A stretch of DNA of 64,000 nucleotides from assembly GCF_001038625.1 (NCBI RefSeq), contig NZ_CP011803.1, positions 62,001 to 126,000 of the forward strand, in the 5' to 3' direction. This document shows positions 16,844 to 24,898 of the stretch, in pieces (within the stretch, counting starts at the first letter, position 1; every line of letters starts with the position of its first letter). The notes below the pieces were generated by a model. The model was not told the origin of the DNA, ran no database searches, and saw only the letters and a list, made by a program, of their open reading frames with translations. Origin of the DNA: Clostridium carboxidivorans P7 (GTDB lineage Bacteria; Bacillota; Clostridia; Clostridiales; Clostridiaceae). Position numbers and translations under genes: made by a program.

Positions 16844-18064
16844 TTGAAAAAACCTGAATTATTAGCACCTGCAGGAAATTTAGAAAAGTTAAAGACGGCC
16901 ATAAATTTTGGAGCAGATGCGGTTTATCTTGGCGGTAGTAAACTTAATTTAAGAGCTTTCGCAGATAATTTTACAGATGATGAATTAAAAGAAGCATTAG
17001 AATATGCTCATGAAAGAGGAAAAAGAGTATTTGTTACTATAAATGTTTTTCCACATAATGAGGATTTAATTGGATTGGAAGAATATTTAAAAAAGTTATA
17101 TGAACTAAAGGTAGATGCCATACTTGTATCAGATCCAGGAATTATTATGACTGCTAGAGAAACGGTACCAGATCTAGAACTTCATTTAAGTACACAAGCA
17201 AACAATGTTAACTGGAAATCTGCGCAGTTTTGGCATAAACAAGGAGTAAAGAGAATTGTTTTGGCTAGGGAGTTGTCTTTAACTGAGATTAAGAAAATAA
17301 GAAATAAACTTCCAGAAGATTGTGAGATAGAGGCTTTTGTGCACGGATCTATGTGCATGTCCTATTCTGGTAGATGTGTTATTTCAAATTATATGACAGG
17401 AAGAGATTCTAATAGAGGACAATGTGCTCAACCATGCAGATATAAGTATTATTTAATGGAAGAAAAGAGACCTAATGAATATTTCCCTATACTTGAAGAT
17501 GAAAGAGGAACATACATATTAAATTCAAAAGATTTATGTATGATAGAATATATACCAGAGCTCGTTGAAGCAGGTATAAATTCTTTTAAAATTGAAGGTA
17601 GAATGAAGAGTCCTTATTATGTTGCTAGCATAGTTAAGGCTTATAGACAGGCAATAGATGCATATTTTGAAAACCCTAAAGAATATAAATTCCAGAAAAA
17701 GTGGATGGATGACCTTACAAAGGCAAGCCACAGAGTATATTATACAGGCTTTTATTTTGGAGATGCTAATAAACAGGCACAGGAATCTTCTAATTACATA
17801 AGAGAATATGATATTGTTGGAATAGTTAGAGATTATGATAAATCCACAGGTGTTGCTACTGTAGAACAAAGGAATAGAGTATTTGAAGGAGATACAGTAG
17901 AGATTTTTAGATCAGAGGGTGACAGTTTTGAAATATGCTTAAATGATATGAAAAATAGTAAAGGTCAAAAAATAGAAGTAGCACCTTCAGCTCAAATGAT
18001 ATTTACAGTTACCACATCAGTGGAACTAAAGAAAGATGATATGCTTATAAAGAAAAGAGATTAG
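16844..18064 (+). CDS. trhP: U32 family protein, tRNA uridine-34 hydroxylase (TrhP type)
   Basis: The 406-residue protein carries the U32 signature EAFVHGSMCMSYSGRC and further cysteines (GQCAQPC) typical of the family. Historically it was called a collagenase-like peptidase. TrhP members (YrrN/YrrO in B. subtilis, TrhP in E. coli) are needed for 5-hydroxyuridine at tRNA position 34. B. subtilis has two such genes in this place; here there is one. TTG 16844 lies 1 bp after the trmR stop and 5 bases from AGGAGGGA; the longer frame from 16811 would start inside trmR with no ribosome-binding site. Confidence 0.87.
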   Translation: MKKPELLAPAGNLEKLKTAINFGADAVYLGGSKLNLRAFADNFTDDELKEALEYAHERGKRVFVTINVFPHNEDLIGLEEYLKKLYELKVDAILVSDPGIIMTARETVPDLELHLSTQANNVNWKSAQFWHKQGVKRIVLARELSLTEIKKIRNKLPEDCEIEAFVHGSMCMSYSGRCVISNYMTGRDSNRGQCAQPCRYKYYLMEEKRPNEYFPILEDERGTYILNSKDLCMIEYIPELVEAGINSFKIEGRMKSPYYVASIVKAYRQAIDAYFENPKEYKFQKKWMDDLTKASHRVYYTGFYFGDANKQAQESSNYIREYDIVGIVRDYDKSTGVATVEQRNRVFEGDTVEIFRSEGDSFEICLNDMKNSKGQKIEVAPSAQMIFTVTTSVELKKDDMLIKKRD

Positions 18065-18091
18065 TGTAATAAACTTGAGAGGGGGATACGA

Positions 18092-18718
18092 ATGAAACGT
18101 CCAATTTTAATAGGTATTACTGGCGGAACTGGTTCGGGAAAAAGCACAATTGCTAAAGAAATATATAATAAGTTTGGTGAAGATTGTATAGCTATGATAG
18201 AGCAGGATTCCTATTATAAAGATCAAAGCCATCTTTCTATGGAAGAAAGAGTAAAAACTAATTATGATCATCCTAATGCTTTTGATACACAACTTTTGAT
18301 AGAACATTTGGAGACACTTTTAAAAAAACAAGCTATAGATAAACCTGTTTATGATTTTGAGTCACATAACAGAAAAAAGGAAACTATAAGGATTGAGCCT
18401 AGAGAAATTGTGATAGTAGAAGGTATACTTGTACTTGAGGATGAAGAAATAAGAAATCTTTTAGACATAAAGTTGTATGTAGATACAGATGCAGATGTGA
18501 GAATAATAAGAAGAATACTAAGGGATATAAATGAAAGAGGTAGAACTGTAGATTCTGTTATAAATCAATACTTAAATGTAGTAAGACCAATGCATATGCA
18601 GTTTATAGAACCTACTAAAAGATATGCTGATATTATAATACCAGAAGGTGGACATAACAAAGTTGCTATAGACATTATAGTGGCTAATATAAAACAATTT
18701 TTACAAAGAGAAGAGTAA
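18092..18718 (+). CDS. udk: Uridine kinase
   Basis: The 208-residue P-loop kinase has GGTGSGKS at residues 11-18, the DSYYKD and YDHPNAFD substrate segments and [12 protein letters not shown]. It phosphorylates uridine and cytidine in pyrimidine salvage. In B. subtilis the order is yrrM-yrrN-yrrO-udk-greA-pbpI; here greA is absent and the penicillin-binding protein follows directly. The ATG follows GAGGGGGAT. Confidence 0.95.
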   Translation: MKRPILIGITGGTGSGKSTIAKEIYNKFGEDCIAMIEQDSYYKDQSHLSMEERVKTNYDHPNAFDTQLLIEHLETLLKKQAIDKPVYDFESHNRKKETIRIEPREIVIVEGILVLEDEEIRNLLDIKLYVDTDADVRIIRRILRDINERGRTVDSVINQYLNVVRPMHMQFIEPTKRYADIIIPEGGHNKVAIDIIVANIKQFLQREE

Positions 18719-18728
18719 ATTATTGAAT

Positions 18729-18778
18729 AAAAAACCTCATTTTGGACAAAATTTTAGTTTGAGATGAGGTGTTTTTTT
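18729..18778 (+). terminator. udk terminator hairpin whose 3' arm holds the next gene's Shine-Dalgarno
   Basis: ACCTCAT at 18734-18740 pairs with ATGAGGT at 18764-18770, extended by flanking A/T pairs, and seven T follow at 18772-18778. The GAGGTG at 18766-18771 is the ribosome-binding site for the gene starting at 18779, so folding would both end transcription and hide the site. Confidence 0.75.
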
Positions 18779-20437
18779 ATGATGATAAAATTAAATAGGA
18801 ATACGATAAAAAAGAGACAATATGTAATTTTTTGTATGTTTATAATATTTATTATAGGTATTTATGTTAGAATAGTTTATTTTCAGTATTTTAGCTCAAA
18901 TAAACTAAGTGTTATGGCTAACTCACAGTATTCTTATAAAGAAGATATTACAGATGCAAACTACATGCTTTTTGATTCAAATGGAAAACAATTACTTGAT
19001 TATAAAAAGAAGTATTATGTAGTTATATGTCCAGATATATTTATTAAAAATAATCAGGATACTGATTCGGATAAAATTTTGACTTTAATATATATATTGA
19101 GAAATTATAATAATGAGTACGACTTATCTAAGATAACTAATTTAAGCAGCAGCCAAAAGTTGTACTATGAAATAGATGAAAATACGTATAATAAATTGAA
19201 AAATGTGAAAGGAGTAAAGGGATTCTATACTTATACATATTCTTCAATAAATAGAGATGGTACCTGGAAAATAGAGAACTTATTAACTAGTACTAAAAAA
19301 ACAGATAGTAATCAACTAAAGTCATCAAATTCATTAGAAATGCAGATTGCTGATAAAACTAAAAATAATAAAAAACCTCAAGTTATAATAGATAGAGATG
19401 TAAATGGAAATGTAACAAATGAAAAGACAGAATTGCCTGAAAAAAACATGAATGTAAGGCTTACTGTGGATAAAAATATAGAGGATAAAATTAAAGAGAC
19501 TTTAAATGATGACAAGTATAAGAATTTTAGTCAAATAGGAGTAGTACTAATGGAGGCAAATACAGGAAATATAAAAGCTATGGTTCAAAAAAATGATAAT
19601 CTACCTAATATAAATTTAGGTGCAGCAACTAACCATGGATTTTTTCCAGGATCCATATTTAAAGTAATAGTAGAAGAAGCTGGCTTGGATAGGAAAACAT
19701 TAAGTCTAAATGATAAGTTTACATGTAAAGGACTATACGAATCGGAAGAACCACCACATGGTACTTTAAATCCAGCACAAGCATTAATAGAATCCTGTAA
19801 TGATATATTCTTTCAAATAGGAAATAAAGTAGGATTTAATAATTTTTATGATAATGCTAAGTCTCAAGGTTTATTGGAAAAATCACTAGGTTTAGACTGT
19901 GAAAAGGAAGGAAATTTTGAAGTTAAAGATCCTAAGTATGGTGATGGTAGTTTAGGTGCAGCCTCAATTGGGCAGGGGATTAGAATAACTCCTATAGAAG
20001 CTATAAATATAGTTAACACAGTTATTAATGAAGGTGTTTATGTAAAACCTAAAATTTTAGATGCTTATGTTGATGATAACAATAATGAAATAGAAAAATT
20101 AAATTCTAATGGCCACCCTGTCATAGAAAAATCTACAGCTAATGTACTGAAGGACCAAATGATAGAGGTAATAAAGCAGGGAACTGGAAAAGCAGCAGCT
20201 GTAGACAATGTGGAAATGGGTGGTAAAACGGGAACCACGCAAAGAGTAGAAATGTCTAAATCATTAGCAAAGTCAGAAGAACATTCAGATGGATGGTTTG
20301 TAGGCTTTTTCAAGTTTAAAGGAAAATATTATTCTATGGTTGTATTTGTAAAAGATATAGATAAAGATAAAGAAAGCGGCGGTATTACAGCTGCACCAGT
20401 TTTTAAGGATGTTGTTAGTAAACTAGTATCTAAGTAA
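18779..20437 (+). CDS. Penicillin-binding protein, class B transpeptidase (PbpI-like)
   Basis: The 552-residue protein has one N-terminal membrane segment (about residues 14-36), a poorly conserved extracellular region and a C-terminal transpeptidase domain. That domain holds the three active-site motifs SIFK (SxxK), SCN (SxN) and KTGTT (KTG). It cross-links peptidoglycan. By position after udk it corresponds to B. subtilis yrrR (pbpI), a sporulation-associated class B PBP; orthology is inferred. Adjacent ATGs lie at 18779 and 18782. The frame also reads back to 18764, but that start is within the terminator stem, so 18779 is preferred. Confidence 0.85.
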   Translation: MMIKLNRNTIKKRQYVIFCMFIIFIIGIYVRIVYFQYFSSNKLSVMANSQYSYKEDITDANYMLFDSNGKQLLDYKKKYYVVICPDIFIKNNQDTDSDKILTLIYILRNYNNEYDLSKITNLSSSQKLYYEIDENTYNKLKNVKGVKGFYTYTYSSINRDGTWKIENLLTSTKKTDSNQLKSSNSLEMQIADKTKNNKKPQVIIDRDVNGNVTNEKTELPEKNMNVRLTVDKNIEDKIKETLNDDKYKNFSQIGVVLMEANTGNIKAMVQKNDNLPNINLGAATNHGFFPGSIFKVIVEEAGLDRKTLSLNDKFTCKGLYESEEPPHGTLNPAQALIESCNDIFFQIGNKVGFNNFYDNAKSQGLLEKSLGLDCEKEGNFEVKDPKYGDGSLGAASIGQGIRITPIEAINIVNTVINEGVYVKPKILDAYVDDNNNEIEKLNSNGHPVIEKSTANVLKDQMIEVIKQGTGKAAAVDNVEMGGKTGTTQRVEMSKSLAKSEEHSDGWFVGFFKFKGKYYSMVVFVKDIDKDKESGGITAAPVFKDVVSKLVSK

Positions 20438-20446
20438 CTATCTGAA

Positions 20447-20750
20447 CTTCATGATAAAAGCATAATGCGACACAACTTTTTCAGAGGACAGAGGACAATT
20501 GACAGAGGACAGTGAAGGATGATTTTTCTCTGCTTTGCTACGAAAAATCTTTAATTAAATTTTGATGACTCGTTTCGCTAAAGCGAAACATTGCTGAATT
20601 ATATACATCTAAAGATTATTTTGCTTTAGCAAAATAATCTTTAGAAATAAATTAGTTTTCTGACGTAAGGATGAAAACTCACCTTCATTGTCCTCTGTAC
20701 TCTGTCAATTGTCCTCTAAAAAATGCTTCACATTTTTTTATATCATGAAG
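20447..20750. repeat. Non-coding nested-hairpin element with terminal inverted repeats (MITE-like)
   Basis: Outer 10-bp inverted repeats (CTTCATGATA at 20447-20456, TATCATGAAG at 20741-20750) enclose long imperfect arms at 20490-20518 and 20683-20717. The arms are built from GAGGACA/GACAGAG units and differ by one 7-base unit and one substitution. Between the arms are four separate hairpins: 20521-20549, 20572-20589 (8 bp), 20611-20642 (15 bp perfect) and 20654-20679. No reading frame of note is present. It fills the gap between the PBP gene and sigK. The structure fits a non-autonomous mobile repeat or a structured RNA; copies elsewhere cannot be checked here. Confidence 0.75.
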
Positions 20751-20827
20751 TAAAATTTGTTTGTACAGGCACTTTTTTTAATATTAGCTCATAGTATATT
20801 AATAAGCACTATTAGGAGGAGCATCCC

Positions 20828-21529
20828 GTGTTTTTAACCAACTGCTTATTAGATCTTGCAGGCAGCATGGTATTTCTCACTGCCTATATTACAAATAACA
20901 GTTCCTTTCCACAACCTTTAAACGATAAAGAAGAAGAATATTATTTAAAAAAGTTTAAGGAGGGGGATTTACTAGCCAAGAATATTTTAGTTGAAAGAAA
21001 TTTAAGATTAGTAGCTCATATTGTAAAAAAATATTCATATCCAGGAAAAGAAGTAGACGATTTGATATCCATTGGTACTGTAGGACTAATAAAAGCTATA
21101 GATTCCTTTGATGCTTCAAAGGGAACTAGACTTGCTACTTATGCTGCTAAGTGTATAGAAAATGAAATACTTATGCTTATAAGAAATAATAAAAAAACTA
21201 AAGGTGAAATATATCTTCAAGATCCTATTGGAATAGATAAAGAAGGAAATGAAATTTCCCTTTTAGATGTACTTAGTAGTGATGAAGATTCTATAATTGA
21301 GATTGTGGAGAGTAAAATACAGGTAAAAAAACTATATGATAAAATGAATACTTGCTTAGCAGAAAGAGAAAAGAGTGTGGTAGAAATGCGTTATGGACTT
21401 TTAGAAGGAAAACCAAAAACTCAAAGAGAAATAGCTAAAATTCTTGGTATATCTAGATCCTATGTATCAAGAATAGAAAAGAGGGCATTAAAAAAGTTGT
21501 ATAAAGAATTAAATTATGGTAAAAAGTGA
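20828..21529 (+). CDS. sigK: RNA polymerase sporulation sigma factor SigK (pro-sigma-K)
   Basis: The 233-residue sigma-70 factor has a hydrophobic pro-sequence (first about 19 residues, ending before YITNN, as in B. subtilis pro-sigma-K). Region 2 follows ([45 protein letters not shown]), then region 4 (TQREIAKILGISRSYVSRIEKRALKK). It directs late mother-cell transcription. The reading frame is intact, so no skin element interrupts it here. The start is GTG after TTAGGAGGAGC. CATAGTAT at 20790-20797 is a possible but imperfect sigma-E -10 element. Confidence 0.95.
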   Translation: MFLTNCLLDLAGSMVFLTAYITNNSSFPQPLNDKEEEYYLKKFKEGDLLAKNILVERNLRLVAHIVKKYSYPGKEVDDLISIGTVGLIKAIDSFDASKGTRLATYAAKCIENEILMLIRNNKKTKGEIYLQDPIGIDKEGNEISLLDVLSSDEDSIIEIVESKIQVKKLYDKMNTCLAEREKSVVEMRYGLLEGKPKTQREIAKILGISRSYVSRIEKRALKKLYKELNYGKK

Positions 21530-21533
21530 AGAT

Positions 21534-21589
21534 TAAAAATTAATGATTAAGATTTTTAGTATTCTTAGTCATTAATTTTTAGTTTTTTA
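21534..21589 (+). terminator. Terminator of sigK
   Basis: A 19-bp imperfect stem (21534-21552 with 21563-21582, mostly A/T) is followed by TTTTTT. Confidence 0.82.
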
Positions 21590-21773
21590 TAAATTTGTCT
21601 TTTGTAAAAGGAATTTAATAAAATTTGTAGAATATTAACTTTAAGGCAAGTAAGATTTAACTAATAGGTTACCAACTTCTTTAATAGTACATTTTACAAA
21701 AAATTAATCCAGATAACATATTGAATTTGCAAAATTATAATTATAGTAAGGATTGGCGAAAGGAGAACTTAAA

Positions 21774-22829
21774 GTGATATCACTAAAGGAATTATTGGAA
21801 ATAACCATTAAAAATAATGCATCTGATTTACATTTAACTGTAGGAGTTCCACCAATAATAAGAATAAATGGAGAATTATCAACTGTTAATAGTGAAAAAC
21901 TTCAACCAGCAGATACTGAAAGTTATAGTAAAGAAATTTTGAACGAAGACTACGAAGAATATATTAAAAAAGGTGAATTGGATACTTCTTTTTCCGTATC
22001 AGGATTAGGAAGATTTAGAATTAATTTATTTAAGCAAAGAGGAAGTTGTTCACTAGCTATAAGGGTTGTAGGACTAAAAATACCTTCAATAGGTGATTTG
22101 AATTTTCCATCTGTAATAAAAGAAATTACAAATAACAAAAGAGGTCTTGTACTAGTTACAGGTCCAACTGGGTCAGGAAAAAGTACTACATTAGCGGCAA
22201 TGATAAATGAAATAAATTGTACCAGGGCAGCACATATTATTACTCTTGAAGATCCAATTGAATATTTACATAAACACAATAAATCTATAATAAACCAAAG
22301 GGAAATAGGAAAAGATAGCTTGAGTTATCATAATGCTTTAAAAGCGGTTTTAAGAGAAGATCCAGATGTTATTCTCGTGGGAGAAATGAGGGATTTGGAA
22401 ACTATTTCTATAGCACTTACAGCTGCTGAAACAGGGCACTTGGTATTTTCTACGTTACATACAATAGGTGCATCAAAAACTATTGATAGAATAGTTGATG
22501 TATTTCCTCCATATCAACAGCAGCAAGTAAAAACACAATTAGCAGCAGTCCTTAAAGGAATTATATCACAACAACTATTGCCTAAAGTTGATGGTAATGG
22601 AAGAATAGCAAGTTTAGAAATAATGATAGCAACTGCAGCTATCCAAAATATGATAAGAGAAGGAAAAACTCATCAAATAGAATCTTCTATACAAACAGGA
22701 GCTAAATATGGTATGAAAACTATGGATATGTCTTTAGCTGAGTTATACAAAAAAGGAATTATATCATATGAATGTGCTTTGAGCTATGCTATGGATAGGG
22801 ATATATTGAGCAGAATAATATCATTGTAG
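21774..22829 (+). CDS. pilT: Type IV pilus twitching motility ATPase PilT
   Basis: The 351-residue secretion ATPase has the N-terminal PilT domain (NNASDLHLTVGVPPIIRING), Walker A GPTGSGKST, the Asp box TLEDPIEY, Walker B LVGEMRD and the His box AAETGHLVFSTLHT. PilT powers pilus retraction. No other pilus genes are in the window, so its partners lie elsewhere. The frame extends to a TTG at 21753, but AAAGGAGAAC at 21759-21768 lies between the two and fits GTG 21774 (about 9-base spacing). Confidence 0.93.
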   Translation: MISLKELLEITIKNNASDLHLTVGVPPIIRINGELSTVNSEKLQPADTESYSKEILNEDYEEYIKKGELDTSFSVSGLGRFRINLFKQRGSCSLAIRVVGLKIPSIGDLNFPSVIKEITNNKRGLVLVTGPTGSGKSTTLAAMINEINCTRAAHIITLEDPIEYLHKHNKSIINQREIGKDSLSYHNALKAVLREDPDVILVGEMRDLETISIALTAAETGHLVFSTLHTIGASKTIDRIVDVFPPYQQQQVKTQLAAVLKGIISQQLLPKVDGNGRIASLEIMIATAAIQNMIREGKTHQIESSIQTGAKYGMKTMDMSLAELYKKGIISYECALSYAMDRDILSRIISL

Positions 22830-22838
22830 TTAAAAATA

Positions 22839-22866
22839 AAAATAGGACCTAAGTCCTATTTTTATT
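22839..22866. terminator. Bidirectional terminator between pilT and the minus-strand small ORF
   Basis: AAAATAGGAC pairs with GTCCTATTTT around CTAA, with A- and T-runs on the two sides, so it can serve pilT (+) and the convergent ORF at 22869-23027 (-). Confidence 0.85.
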
Positions 22867-22868
22867 TA

Positions 22869-23027
22869 TTAGAATATAAAGTAATCAAACATTTTTAGAC
22901 AAGTTTTATTGGAATCAGAATCTAAATATACAGAAAGATCATCTTCAATTTGATGAGTACTTTCCTTCTCACTATCACATATATTCATAGTATCTACAGC
23001 ATACATTTTTTCAAGCATGGCATCCAT
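22869..23027 (-). CDS. Unrecognised acidic small protein, 52 residues
   Basis: On the minus strand an ATG at 23027 opens a 52-residue frame ending at TAA 22871-22869. A strong ribosome-binding site AAGGAGG sits just upstream (complement of 23034-23040). The protein begins MDAMLEKMYAVDTM and is acidic (SEKESTHQIEDD, DSDSN), with two cysteines and no membrane segment or signal peptide. I do not recognise a family. A real gene is supported by the perfect Shine-Dalgarno, its exact fit up to a bidirectional terminator, and a leader region with its own folding potential. It could be a regulatory or sporulation small protein, but that is a guess. Confidence 0.6.
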   Translation of the reverse strand: MDAMLEKMYAVDTMNICDSEKESTHQIEDDLSVYLDSDSNKTCLKMFDYFIF

Positions 23028-23040
23028 AAATAAACCTCCT

Positions 23041-23200
23041 TAAATTTTAAAATTTTTATTTAAAATTTTAAAGAGAATTTATCCAAAGGATTCATCTTTT
23101 TTATGAAGCCTTCGCAAATCAATATAAAAGATCAGTTCGTAGCGCCTCATAAGGCTCTACCCCCTTTTCAATTGCTGTACTATAACAGCGAATTTAATTT
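23041..23200 (-). promoter_or_regulatory. Candidate structured leader of the 52-residue ORF
   Basis: Read on the minus strand, a GC-richer patch within very AT-rich DNA contains these elements: a hairpin with arms GTAG-GCCT and AGGC-CTAC (23139-23160); a long stem with arms ATCTTTT and AAAAGAT (about 23095-23132) enclosing GCGAAGGCTTC; and a small ATCC-TTT-GGAT hairpin (23081-23091). An A/T hairpin precedes the ribosome-binding site. The fold resembles none of the riboswitch classes I could recall. TATAAT-like sequence at 23201-23220 could be its promoter. Confidence 0.4.
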
Positions 23201-23220
23201 GTTATAATTATATAATAACA

Positions 23221-23446
23221 CATGACAAAATTAATAACAAATCGTGTATATGCCATTAAAATAATTTAAAATTGAAAAAAATTTTAATATTCATTAATAA
23301 AATGATTTATGTACATTTTTCCTATGTATATCTCATGGTTAAGCATTTTTCCAAATGAGTGTAAAATATTTTTTACTTATTTATTACAAATTATATAGTA
23401 ATTAATTTTTATTTATGCTAAAATAACTTTGAATTAGGGGGGATAA
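23221..23446 (+). other. AT-rich intergenic region upstream of the glycosyltransferase gene
   Basis: Nothing coding is seen here. A TG-extended -10 element (TGCTAAAAT, 23416-23424) just before the glycosyltransferase gene is a plausible promoter with a poor -35. The rest is A/T-rich without strong hairpins. Confidence 0.4.
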
Positions 23447-23449
23447 GTG

Positions 23450-24724
23450 GTGAGCATTTTTAAAGATATAATTCATGGCACCTCTAGTGTTTTTACCTGT
23501 ATAGTATATGTTATAACGATATATTATTTATGTATATCATTTTTTGGTATATTGAGGAAAAAGAACGAAAGAGCCGTAGAACCAAAAAAAGTTTTTGCTT
23601 TAATTGTAGCAGCACACAATGAAGAAATTGTCATAGGTGATATTGTAGAAAGCTTAAAAAAGCTTGATTATCCTAAAGAACTTTATGACATTTTTGTTAT
23701 TGCTGACAATTGTACAGATAAAACTGCCGAGAAGGCAAGAGAAAAAAGTGCTATTGTGTATGAAAGAACGAATAAGGAAAAAAGAGGAAAAGGGTATGCT
23801 CTAGAATGGATGTTTGATAAAATATTTAAGCTAGATAAAAAATACGATGCTATTGCCATATTTGATGCTGATAATTTGGCTCATAAAAGTTTTTTGAAAG
23901 AAATGAATAAAAAATTATGTGAAGGATTTAAAGTTGTTCAAGGATATTTAGATAGCAAAAATCCAGAAGATACGTGGATTACAGGAAGTTACTCTATATC
24001 TTTTTGGTCAAATAATAGGATGTTTCAAAATGCAAGAAGTAATCTGGGATTATCTACACAATTAGGTGGAACAGGTTTTTGTGTGGATGCAGAAATATTA
24101 AAAAAGTTAGGATGGGGAGCAACTTGTCTTACAGAGGATCTAGAATTTACATGTAAAATTGTGTTATCAGGTTACAAAGTAGGATGGGCTCATGATGCAA
24201 TAATATATGATGAAAAACCTTTAACGCTTTCTCAATCTTGGTGGCAGCGAAAAAGATGGATGCAAGGATTTGCAGATGTTGCTAGTAGATATTTTTTCAA
24301 ATTGTTAAAGAAATCTATAACCAACTTTAGTTTTACAGCATTAGATTGTGCATTATATAGCATACAGCCTATAGTAGCTATTTTAATAGGTATTTCTGCA
24401 GTAACAGGTATAATTCAATATTGTATGAAAGGACTTAACTTAATAAGCAACTTTAATACATTTATATATTCTGTTAACTTTGATTTGCTTCATATTACAA
24501 TAGCATTATTAGCAATATTTCAATTTATATATACTCCATTTATTTTAGTATTAGAAAAAAAATTGAATAAAAAAATATTTTGGTATTACATATTATACCC
24601 AATATATGCTATTACTTGGTTTCCTATTTCGGTTCAAGGAATTATAGATAGGAATAAAAAAGAATGGAGTCATACTGCGCATACTAGAAGTGTAAAAATA
24701 AATGATTTAGATAAAGCCAACTAA
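23450..24724 (+). CDS. Membrane glycosyltransferase family 2 (processive type)
   Basis: The protein of about 424 residues has an N-terminal membrane segment, then a GT2 catalytic domain with DADN (metal/nucleotide-sugar site), TEDLE (catalytic-base region) and WWQRKRWMQG. The last gives the Q-x-x-R-W motif of processive beta-glycosyltransferases such as cellulose, hyaluronan and PgaC-type synthases. Three or four C-terminal membrane helices follow. It probably builds an extracellular polysaccharide at the membrane; the sugar cannot be named. Two GTG codons are adjacent (23447, 23450); AGGGGGG at 23436-23442 fits the second better. No partner exopolysaccharide genes flank it. Confidence 0.82.
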   Translation: MSIFKDIIHGTSSVFTCIVYVITIYYLCISFFGILRKKNERAVEPKKVFALIVAAHNEEIVIGDIVESLKKLDYPKELYDIFVIADNCTDKTAEKAREKSAIVYERTNKEKRGKGYALEWMFDKIFKLDKKYDAIAIFDADNLAHKSFLKEMNKKLCEGFKVVQGYLDSKNPEDTWITGSYSISFWSNNRMFQNARSNLGLSTQLGGTGFCVDAEILKKLGWGATCLTEDLEFTCKIVLSGYKVGWAHDAIIYDEKPLTLSQSWWQRKRWMQGFADVASRYFFKLLKKSITNFSFTALDCALYSIQPIVAILIGISAVTGIIQYCMKGLNLISNFNTFIYSVNFDLLHITIALLAIFQFIYTPFILVLEKKLNKKIFWYYILYPIYAITWFPISVQGIIDRNKKEWSHTAHTRSVKINDLDKAN

Positions 24725-24728
24725 AAAA

Positions 24729-24757
24729 TGGGAAAGGTTCAAATCCTTTCCTTATTT
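24729..24757 (+). terminator. Terminator of the glycosyltransferase gene
   Basis: GGAAAGG pairs with CCTTTCC around TTCAAAT, followed by TTATTTTTG. Confidence 0.8.
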
Positions 24758-24798
24758 TTGCAATGCTTACATTTAAAAACTATATTATTTAACTATAT

Positions 24799-24826
24799 TT
24801 GAGATTTTATTAAAATATGATAAAAT
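24799..24826 (+). promoter_or_regulatory. ftsA-ftsZ promoter
   Basis: TTGAGA at 24799-24804, a 16-bp spacer and TAAAAT at 24821-24826, with an extended TGA just before the -10. Confidence 0.6.
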
Positions 24827-24898
24827 AATAAGAGGAAAAATAGAATTTTTGTTGAATATATAATTTTGGATGGTTCTCTAAGGGGGGAAAAGCACTTA

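Noticed and set aside
20828..21529. sigK as a possible skin-element insertion site
   Set aside because: The reading frame is continuous from pro-sequence to region 4, with no recombinase gene nearby.
23201..23220. Near-palindromic TTATAAT/ATAATAA sequence as a PerR box
   Set aside because: The half-sites are spaced by three bases instead of one and the region is almost pure A/T, so chance and promoter function are likelier.
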